Origin: Butyricicoccus_A sp964513445 | GTDB taxonomy: Bacteria; Bacillota; Clostridia; Oscillospirales; Butyricicoccaceae | Direction of reading: 5' to 3' | Length of the DNA: 36,072 nucleotides | NCBI GenBank assembly: GCA_964513445.1 | Contig: CAZEMM010000013.1 | Location: forward strand, 1 to 36,072 | In this document: positions 32,851-36,072 of the stretch, piece after piece | Numbering within the stretch: position 1 is the first letter of the stretch | Layout: the number at the start of each line of letters is the position of its first letter | Translations under genes and position numbers: made by a program | Notes under the pieces: generated by a model | The model's input: the letters and a program-made list of their open reading frames with translations, nothing else | The model's database searches: none | Told to the model about the DNA's origin: nothing

Positions 32851-32985
32851 TTCGACAATCCTACGCTGGCAATTTCGGACAAAAAAGTATGTCATGGCGC
32901 AAAGCAAACAGCGATCCTGTCGAAAAACAGCAGATCTTTTTTTCCTGCACAATTTTTCCATGATTTCATTTGACAAATTTCGACA
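32851..32985. promoter_or_regulatory. three Spo0A boxes upstream of spo0A
   Basis: Perfect 7-base 0A boxes (TGTCGAA or its inverse TTCGACA) lie at 32851-32857, 32918-32924 and 32979-32985, between about 50 and 185 bases upstream of the -35 box. The spacing between starts is 67 and 61 bases. Three within 135 bases is far above chance, supporting autoregulation by phosphorylated Spo0A. Confidence 0.7.
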
Positions 32986-32995
32986 ATGAATCATG

Positions 32996-33009
32996 GGGCT
33001 GCATAACCT
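32996..33009 (+). repeat. short fragment of the structured intergenic repeat (copy C)
   Basis: Fourteen bases, GGGCTGCATAACCT, are identical to the middle of copy A (10329-10342). The surrounding hairpins are not preserved, so this may be a decayed copy or coincidence. Confidence 0.35.
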
Positions 33010-33101
33010 GAGCCGAACAAGGCGACTGTTTTCAGCTGCTTCGTTCTTTGCGTCTCTCGGATGCTTTTTTGTTACAGCTCTGTATTGGGCGAAAGCGCCC
33101 C

Positions 33102-33137
33102 AAAAAGGCCCTCAGGAAGGCGTTTCCCGAGGGCCTT
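33102..33137 (-). terminator. terminator of the second cytidylate kinase-like gene
   Basis: AAGGCCCTC and GAGGGCCTT (33105-33113, 33129-33137) with an inner GGAA/TTCC stem; on the minus strand the stem runs into five Ts, 15 bases after the stop codon. Confidence 0.85.
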
Positions 33138-33151
33138 GTACTGCCGGCGAT

Positions 33152-33793
33152 TTATTTTTTCGCCATGCGCTGGCGTTCCATCAGCTCGCCGAAGGCAAGC
33201 ACGGCCTCAACCGCGCCGTCAATGCCGATCGTGCTGGTCGAGACGCACAGATCGTAGCTGGACGCGTCGTTCCAGCGCTTGCCGGTGTAGTAATTAAAGT
33301 AGCTGCTGCGCTTTTTGTCGAGCTTGATGATGGCGTCCTCAATGCGCCGCTCCGGCATGCCGAGATCGTGAACCGCGTGGTGCTTGCGGAACTCCATTTC
33401 CGCCGTGCAGAAGATGCGCACGACATCCGTGCGGTCGCGCAGCACATAGCTGCCGCACCGTCCGACGACGACGCAGGGGCCTTTGTCCGCAGCGTCGCGA
33501 ATGATGTTGGCCTCTTCCATGAACAGCTTATCGCTCATGTTCAGGTCGGTCGAATGTGTCAGGGAACCGGCTGAGGTATAGCTGCCCATGACGAGCGAAT
33601 ACAAAAAGCTGTTGGTCGGCTTTTCATCAAAGCCCTCGAAGATCTTGCGGCTGACTCCGGCGTTTTTCGCCGCCAGGTCGACGATCTGCGAGTCATAAAA
33701 TGGGATATTCAATCGCTTCGCCAGCTTTTCACCCACAATATGTCCGCCAGAGGCAAATTCGCGTTCAAAGGTATAAATCGTGGAAGTAGTCAT
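33152..33793 (-). CDS. cytidylate kinase-like family protein (copy 2)
   Basis: A 213-residue P-loop protein paralogous to the product of 24364-24984. Shared blocks are the N-terminus (REFASGGHIVGEKLAKRLNIPFYD), VVVGRCGSY and the KLDKKRSSYFN segment followed by the KRWNDASSYDLCVSTS stretch. Substrate unknown, as for copy 1. The ATG at 33793 has an AAGGCAGG site eight bases upstream; a longer frame upstream is rejected. It is a single gene with its own terminator and a possible TATACT -10 box at 33925-33930. Confidence 0.85.
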   Translation of the reverse strand: MTTSTIYTFEREFASGGHIVGEKLAKRLNIPFYDSQIVDLAAKNAGVSRKIFEGFDEKPTNSFLYSLVMGSYTSAGSLTHSTDLNMSDKLFMEEANIIRDAADKGPCVVVGRCGSYVLRDRTDVVRIFCTAEMEFRKHHAVHDLGMPERRIEDAIIKLDKKRSSYFNYYTGKRWNDASSYDLCVSTSTIGIDGAVEAVLAFGELMERQRMAKK

Positions 33794-34121
33794 AGGATAA
33801 ACCTGCCTTTCCAAAAAATCAAGTGCAGGCGGCATGTACGGCGCCGTGCGGTATGTTACGGTTCTTTTGCAGCGTGCTGCGATAGGAATTGGATGACCTG
33901 AATGCGCGCGCAGCTGTTTCATATAGTATAACACATTTTTATGCCGCGCGAAAGACTGATTGCACCGCAAACCGGAAAAGTGTTGGATTTCCCACATTTT
34001 ATCGAGCGGATTCGACGAAAAAAACTACCAAAATGCGAACATAAAGGCGGATAAAACTCATCATATTTCACGAAATAGATGGTTTTTGGCGCTGAAAAGG
34101 CGCGTTTTTGCGATAAAACAA
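33794..34121. other. intergenic stretch between divergent genes
   Basis: About 330 bases between the kinase-like gene and the promoter of the lectin-domain gene. Apart from the weak minus-strand TATACT near 33925 I see no gene or clear structure. Confidence 0.4.
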
Positions 34122-34150
34122 TTGAAACCGATGTGTGAATATGCTATAAT
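34122..34150 (+). promoter_or_regulatory. strong promoter of the ricin-domain gene
   Basis: TTGAAA (34122-34127), 17 bases, then TGC-TATAAT with the -10 box at 34145-34150. This is close to the ideal promoter and implies high expression. The untranslated leader is about 145 bases. Confidence 0.8.
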
Positions 34151-34301
34151 CGTAATCGTTGAAAAAACGTTTATTCATATGTTGCAGAAAGTTATATGTG
34201 GGCGTATTCCCTCAGCCGGATCGCTTTTCTATCGCTCCGTTGCTTTGAGGTGCCGCCCGAACTGTTTATATATTTTCTGCTGAAGGACAAGGAGTATCAT
34301 G

Positions 34302-35015
34302 ATGAATCAGACATTTGATGAAGCCGCATGGTATACCATTGCGGCGAAGGTCGGCGGTAAGGTCATTGAAGTTGAGAACGCTTCCGACGATAACGGTGCT
34401 GCTGTGTGCCTAGCAGAGCAGACGGGTGCAGACCAGCAGTTGTGGTCCATCCAGCATGTGGACGGCAAATATTATAAGATTCTCAATAAGAAGTCGGGCA
34501 AGGTGCTGGACATCATCAGCATGGGCTATGTAGACGGCGCAAACCTGCATCAGTGGGAGTTTGTCGGCGGTGACAGCCAGATGTGGTTCTTTGAGGACAA
34601 GGAGGACGGTTTGGTCTCCATCAAGTCCGCGCTGAGCGCAAAGTGCATTGACGTTGTCGGCATGAACGCGGAGCTTGACGGCGCGCGTCTGCAGATTTGG
34701 GTTGATGTCAGCGGTGATAACCAGAGCTGGAAGTTGACCGCACAGGAGCAGCCGAAGAAAGAAGAGCCGACAAAGGCAGAGGACAAGCCGGCTACGACTG
34801 CTGGGACAAAGGCCAAGAAGACGGAGACCAAGCAGGCGAAGAGCACGACACGCAAGACTACAACAAGAAAGACGGCGGCTAAGACCACCCGCAAGAGCAC
34901 GGCGAAGAAGGCAGCTGCGGCAGAGGCTCCGGCGGCAGAGGCTACATCCGCTCCGGCAAAGACGGAGGGTAAGACGCCGGCAAAGCGCACCCGCAAGACG
35001 AAGGGTACCAAGTAA
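34302..35015 (+). CDS. ricin-type beta-trefoil protein with a histone H1-like Lys/Ala-rich tail
   Basis: A 237-residue protein. Residues 10-146 form a ricin B-type beta-trefoil with three QxW repeats (QLW 46-48, QMW 93-95, QSW 141-143) and repeated GKVLD/IxVVG strands. Residues 147-237 are low-complexity Lys/Ala/Thr/Pro with AKKA, TRKT and AKTTRKS runs, as in histone H1 C-termini or bacterial Hc1/AlgP-like proteins. There is no signal peptide, so it should be cytosolic, unusual for a ricin domain. ATG 34302 lies seven bases after AAGGAG; the adjoining ATG 34299 is possible. A DNA- or RNA-binding role for the tail is inferred. Confidence 0.85.
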   Translation: MNQTFDEAAWYTIAAKVGGKVIEVENASDDNGAAVCLAEQTGADQQLWSIQHVDGKYYKILNKKSGKVLDIISMGYVDGANLHQWEFVGGDSQMWFFEDKEDGLVSIKSALSAKCIDVVGMNAELDGARLQIWVDVSGDNQSWKLTAQEQPKKEEPTKAEDKPATTAGTKAKKTETKQAKSTTRKTTTRKTAAKTTRKSTAKKAAAAEAPAAEATSAPAKTEGKTPAKRTRKTKGTK

Positions 35016-35050
35016 GCGCATTGCTGGAATAATGTTGTAAAACGGAATGA

Positions 35051-35085
35051 ATCCTGGGAATCTGAGAGGTTCCCAGGATTTTTTT
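35051..35085 (+). terminator. terminator of the ricin-domain gene
   Basis: A perfect ten-base stem (35051-35060 with 35070-35079) with a nine-base loop, followed by six Ts. Confidence 0.92.
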
Positions 35086-35167
35086 GTGAAATTATTGCAA
35101 ATGCAGGTGGGATATAGTACAATACAAATAGATGATATTCACAAAGCAAGAGGAAAGAGGTTTTCAC

Positions 35168-35941
35168 ATGGCAGTTGATTCGGCAACACGCAAGCAGCTT
35201 AAAATGCATGCCAGACAGGATATCCGCATGGCCTTTTGGCCGGCCATGGCCGCGGTGCTTGTTTATCTGCTTCCGGTTACCCTGATCGGTATAATTTACA
35301 CGCTGGTGATGCAGGGCTTCGGCGACACGTTCAGCGTGGAGGAGCTATCAAGCGCGCTCGGCTACTCGGTTCTCTATCTAATCGCTACGGTATTTATCGC
35401 CTCGCCGCTGCAATACGGTCTGTGGCGGTATATGACAGCGCGTGCACATGGTCAAATTGTTTCCCCGTGGATGGTCATCAGCTGCTTTTCCGAGGGACGG
35501 CTGTATATCACATCGATCAAGCTGATGCTCGGCATCTTTATTCGCTCGCTCGGGTGGATGCTTCTGTTGTTCGCAGCCATTTTGGCCGCCGCCCTGCTCA
35601 CTGTCTTCGGCTTTAAAATCGGCATCATTGTGAACATCGCGGTTATTCCGCTCAGCGTGTTCGTTTATGCCAAGATTCGCCGCTATGACGCCGCTTATGT
35701 CGCTATGTCCATGACGCCGGATGCGAGCGTGTGGGAGGCGTTAAAGGCATGCGGGCCAATCTTCAAGGGGCATCTGTGGGAGCTGGTCGTATTCGATCTG
35801 AGCTTCCTGCTTTGGGATCTGCTTGGCGCGATCACATTGGGTATCGGCTCTGTCTATGTGACGGCGTATACGTATATCGCATTTGCTCATTATTTCGATC
35901 ATCTGTGCGGTCTGCGGATCGCACCCGAACAGACACATTGA
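35168..35941 (+). CDS. DUF975-family integral membrane protein
   Basis: A 257-residue membrane protein with about five or six hydrophobic segments (about 23-47, 65-88, 122-165, 212-240). The pattern RKQLKMHARQDIR at the start and the Ala/Gly/Leu-rich helices match the DUF975 group of Firmicutes, whose function is not known. ATG 35168 lies seven bases after AAAGAGG and is preferred to an in-frame ATG at 35132. It appears to be a single gene. Confidence 0.82.
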   Translation: MAVDSATRKQLKMHARQDIRMAFWPAMAAVLVYLLPVTLIGIIYTLVMQGFGDTFSVEELSSALGYSVLYLIATVFIASPLQYGLWRYMTARAHGQIVSPWMVISCFSEGRLYITSIKLMLGIFIRSLGWMLLLFAAILAAALLTVFGFKIGIIVNIAVIPLSVFVYAKIRRYDAAYVAMSMTPDASVWEALKACGPIFKGHLWELVVFDLSFLLWDLLGAITLGIGSVYVTAYTYIAFAHYFDHLCGLRIAPEQTH

Positions 35942-36072
35942 TTTTTTCTCAGAAACCGATTGCACGACGCCATTTCGACGCTGTACAATAGGAGTATATT
36001 TGTATCAATCAAACAATAAGACTAACTATTAAAAGTCAAGCGATAAACTCAAAAAATGTTGTGAATAGATGT

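Overview
The window looks like chromosome from an anaerobic, probably spore-forming Firmicute of class Clostridia, perhaps an Oscillospirales gut commensal (inference). The evidence is a Spo0A homologue behind three Spo0A boxes, a class III fructose-1,6-bisphosphatase, an [FeFe] hydrogenase with its HydG maturase and TM1266-type regulator, a CwlD-type cortex amidase fragment, and strong AGGAGG ribosome sites. Genes left of about 11 kb are more AT-rich than those to the right.

Region 1 (1-7433): an import and oxidation operon (SDR dehydrogenase, zinc alcohol dehydrogenase, RbsA/RbsC/lipoprotein ABC importer), then a separately promoted M24 peptidase-fold protein. The two promoters carry the same palindrome, TGGTATACCA, two bases after the -10 box, so one GntR-type regulator probably controls both. 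Region 2 (7434-11252): a gene-poor stretch, class III FBPase (fbp), a structured intergenic repeat, and a divergent lipoprotein with three PepSY domains.

Region 3 (11253-16090): a 42-residue ORF and a large serine recombinase whose gene ends about 20 bp before a cwlD fragment that begins exactly at the PGHGG zinc motif. The 5' part of cwlD is not in the window. radA and a flavodoxin-fold reductase follow. Region 4 (16091-18648): metY and cysK behind a 38-codon leader ORF with four cysteines that stops inside the metY ribosome site, a likely cysteine attenuator. Region 5 (18723-25077): a CAT/condensation-fold acyltransferase, a Na/Pi cotransporter with a TetR regulator, and an ArsB/NhaD-type permease with a cytidylate kinase-like protein.

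Region 6 (25091-31161, minus strand): NADH-type [FeFe] hydrogenase and a NuoF-tail/GltD fusion partner; then hydG and its TM1266-type regulator gene, behind a promoter with a good Fur box and a leader that ends in an intrinsic terminator just before the ribosome site. Region 7 (31176-33793, minus strand): spo0A overlapping the leader of an L,D-transpeptidase gene, then a second cytidylate kinase-like gene. Region 8 (34122-35941): a cytosolic ricin-type lectin with a histone H1-like tail, and a DUF975 membrane protein.

Most promising for new biology: the cwlD/recombinase split, the cysteine-rich leader peptide, the hydrogenase-maturation leader, the covarying intergenic repeat and the ricin/H1 fusion. 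No rRNA, tRNA or CRISPR array was seen.
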